From positions 1 to 8,640 of the forward strand of contig JAEZAY010000516.1 of the NCBI GenBank assembly GCA_023427575.1: DNA of 8,640 nt. The letters are read 5' to 3'. A program made the position numbers and the translations under genes. This DNA comes from Bacteroidota bacterium (GTDB lineage Bacteria > Bacteroidota > Bacteroidia > Chitinophagales > Chitinophagaceae). Of the stretch, positions 6,839-8,640 are shown in pieces (the stretch's first letter is position 1; each line of letters begins with the position of its first letter). Under the pieces are notes generated by a model that worked only from the letters and a program-made list of their open reading frames with translations, was not told the origin of the DNA and did no database searches.

Positions 6839-8640
6839 TTATTGAACGCCCTGCATTCCATTCTGCATTCCTTCCGATTCACCGCGGGTATTCTTTCTTT
6901 TAAATAATGCCGCATCGAATTTTCCAAAGCGGTAACTGAATGTTAAGCGCGCAATCTGCGGATCTCTTCTTCTCCATTCGTCCTGTACAAATCCAATCGA
7001 CTCGGAGTGTACAAAATACCGGCGCGTGCGGAATATATCGTTGATGTTAAAAGAAAGATTTGCCTGGTTGTTTTTGATCTTAAAGTCTTTGCGGATTCCA
7101 AGGTCAACTCCATAGTTAGCATCTATATAACCCTGTGAGGTGGAAGGCGAACCGCCCATCCAGCCGCCACCACCGCCGCCGCGTCCACCGCCGCCACTGT
7201 TACTGGTTGAAACCGGCAGGGCGCTTTTCGACTGGTAATCAGCACTTAACTGAACACTCCAGCCTTTGTTAATTTTAAACGTGTTGTTCAACTTGGTAAA
7301 TGAACTGGTTCTTTCATTTTCAAGATCGCTAACCACATTGCTTCCATTGATTTTTGAATAATACACATTCGAATTCAGATTCAGTTCCCACCATTTGGTC
7401 AGATTGTTCCTGAACACCAGTTCAACTCCGGCCGCATAGGCAGTGGTCGCATTGATCCAGCTCGATACAAATGCCAGGGTATCGCCGATCTGGCGGCGAC
7501 TTTGATAACGCGCGATCAGATCAGTGGTATACTTTCCAAATAAAGTGGCCAGGAATGTGTTGTTACGTTCGCCATAGGTTTTTTGATACGACAATTCCAG
7601 TGAATTGGTAAACTCCGGTCTAAGATCGGGGTTGCCGGTCTGAAAATTGAGCAGATCCGAAAAATCGGTGTTTGGCATCAGTTGGAAAAAGTTCGGGCGA
7701 TTTACCCTTCTGCTATAGTTCAACTGGATATCCTGATTATCGGTAATGGCTTTTGTTACAAAAACACTTGGAAAGAAACTCAGCGGAAATTCATTTTTGT
7801 AACGGGCCTTTCCTATCTGAACCCCGTCATACTGTGATGATTCCACCCGAAGTCCCAACTGGTAGTTAAACTTTTCTTTCACCTTATGCGAAAACGTTCC
7901 ATATCCCGCATATACGTAATCGGTATACTCAAACTCATTATCGATATTGGAGCGTGATACCCCGTCGAGAAAATTCAGTTGTCTGCTTTCGAAGTTGCGG
8001 ATCTGGGCTCTTAATACCGCTTCCCATTTCATGGCTTCATTGATCGGATGGATATAATCTGTTTGAGCAACGATGAAGTTATTTCTGCCATCGGTTTTAA
8101 TCTGCTGAAGCTGCGCATTGGATTTGGGGTCCTGCATGCCCAGGTCATTATAAGATCTGAAAGCGATATCGTTGAATCCAAAGTTTTTGCTTTGATTGTA
8201 ATTCAGATCCGCTGTCCATTCCCGCCCTGGTTTGGCAAACAAATGTTTAAATCCGATAGTGGTTCCATAATTCCGGAAACTGTTTTCGCCAATAGTGTTG
8301 CGGTATTGGGTTTCAAGAAAATTGGAATTATTCAGGGTATCGTACTGCAGGTAATTTCTATTGTCGAAATTAAAATCACCTTTTACCAGCGATTGGGCAA
8401 TACTGATGGTATTTCTGTTATCGATAAAATAATCCAGACCGAATCTTCCAAAGGCAAAGGCGCCATTAAATTCGCTGTTGTTATCCTGGAAAATGGTGGT
8501 ATTCGGAGTTTCGAAAAGGTTCAGGCGATCGGTTTCACCCCAGCTCTTAGACTTGCGCTGGTTGTACATGCCGCTGGCAAACAAATTCACTTTCCCCTGG
8601 CGAACATTGATATCGCCACCGCCACTTACGCGGGCCCTTG
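6839..8640 (-). CDS. TonB-dependent-receptor-like outer-membrane beta-barrel protein (5' end outside window)
   Basis: The C-terminal 599 or so residues of a large outer-membrane protein. The frame stays open to the right edge: the bases above 8590 encode a stretch reading VSGGGDINVRQGK that continues smoothly into NLFASGMYNQR. The GTG at 8588-8590 is therefore internal and the true start lies beyond the window. Alternating hydrophobic/polar beta strands run throughout. Counting from that GTG, YSRRVNRPNFFQLMP (292-306), GNPDLRPEFTNSLELSYQ (319-336), GVDLGIRKD (494-502) and FNINDIFRTRRY (514-525) are hallmarks of the Bacteroidota 'outer membrane protein beta-barrel family'. The last barrel strand is probably IARLTFSYRFGKF (546-558), followed by a polar tail ending GMQNGMQGVQ. 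Relatives usually carry an N-terminal carboxypeptidase-like domain and a plug, which would be off-window. The ligand is unknown. A Gly-rich stretch at 466-480 probably forms an extracellular loop. The gene ends at a strong intrinsic terminator. Confidence 0.92.
   Translation of the reverse strand, partial: RARVSGGGDINVRQGKVNLFASGMYNQRKSKSWGETDRLNLFETPNTTIFQDNNSEFNGAFAFGRFGLDYFIDNRNTISIAQSLVKGDFNFDNRNYLQYDTLNNSNFLETQYRNTIGENSFRNYGTTIGFKHLFAKPGREWTADLNYNQSKNFGFNDIAFRSYNDLGMQDPKSNAQLQQIKTDGRNNFIVAQTDYIHPINEAMKWEAVLRAQIRNFESRQLNFLDGVSRSNIDNEFEYTDYVYAGYGTFSHKVKEKFNYQLGLRVESSQYDGVQIGKARYKNEFPLSFFPSVFVTKAITDNQDIQLNYSRRVNRPNFFQLMPNTDFSDLLNFQTGNPDLRPEFTNSLELSYQKTYGERNNTFLATLFGKYTTDLIARYQSRRQIGDTLAFVSSWINATTAYAAGVELVFRNNLTKWWELNLNSNVYYSKINGSNVVSDLENERTSSFTKLNNTFKINKGWSVQLSADYQSKSALPVSTSNSGGGGRGGGGGGWMGGSPSTSQGYIDANYGVDLGIRKDFKIKNNQANLSFNINDIFRTRRYFVHSESIGFVQDEWRRRDPQIARLTFSYRFGKFDAALFKRKNTRGESEGMQNGMQGVQ
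7151..7195 (-). repeat. Gly-codon low-complexity run inside the beta-barrel gene
   Basis: A GC-rich run of mostly GGN codons encodes a poly-Gly stretch (GGGGRGGGGGGWMGG) between two barrel strands. It is in frame and flanked by normal coding sequence, so it is a low-complexity protein loop, not a separate element. Such runs can vary in length by replication slippage. Confidence 0.7.

Noticed and set aside
6736..6927. A 63-residue minus-strand frame crossing the terminator and the end of the beta-barrel gene
   Set aside because: It overlaps the terminator hairpin and the well-supported barrel gene in another frame, has no recognisable domain, and its composition looks like a shadow.
1..8640. 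A new defence system, mobile element, CRISPR array or biosynthetic cluster
   Set aside because: No nuclease, helicase, transposase, integrase, spacer array or set of linked enzymes is present. The genes are mostly ordinary Bacteroidota families in separate transcription units.

Overview
The window looks like chromosomal housekeeping and accessory DNA from a member of the Bacteroidota, most likely a Chitinophagia- or Sphingobacteriia-type soil or water bacterium. Three things point there. The topoisomerase I has C-terminal beta repeats and no zinc fingers. The right edge carries an outer-membrane beta-barrel protein with the phylum's typical 'YSRR.NRPNFFQL' and 'GNPDLRPE' signatures. One promoter-like site matches the Bacteroidota -7 consensus TAnnTTTG. 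The genus cannot be named from the sequence alone.

Layout, left to right. Positions 1-210 hold no gene but contain two adjacent perfect palindromes (74-118). Positions 211-4111 form a leftward cluster read in the order topA (DNA topoisomerase I), a small two-helix YcxB-like membrane protein starting 4 bp after the topA stop, and a SirB1/transglutaminase-like protein with a HEAT-like N-terminus. A 226-bp divergent intergenic region (4112-4337) separates topA from a rightward DUF4407 membrane protein with a long coiled coil (4338-5597). That gene runs tail to tail, with a 9-bp overlap, into a leftward pair: a TTG-initiated SGNH/GDSL hydrolase (6077-6676) and an overlapping five-helix membrane protein (5589-6122). 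The pair has a consensus -7 element just upstream. To its right lies a strong intrinsic terminator (6785-6818) that ends the last gene, a 5'-truncated outer-membrane beta-barrel receptor running off the right edge (6839-8640).

The genes do not form an obvious pathway. topA and its two followers are probably co-transcribed; the hydrolase and the small membrane protein are probably translationally coupled; the DUF4407 protein and the outer-membrane receptor appear to be single units. I see no transposase, phage gene, CRISPR array, toxin-antitoxin pair, tRNA or rRNA, and nothing that convincingly makes a new multi-gene system. The points most worth a second look are the uncharacterised DUF4407 protein, the palindrome pair at the left end, the degenerate active site of the transglutaminase-like protein, and the overlapping hydrolase/membrane-protein pair.
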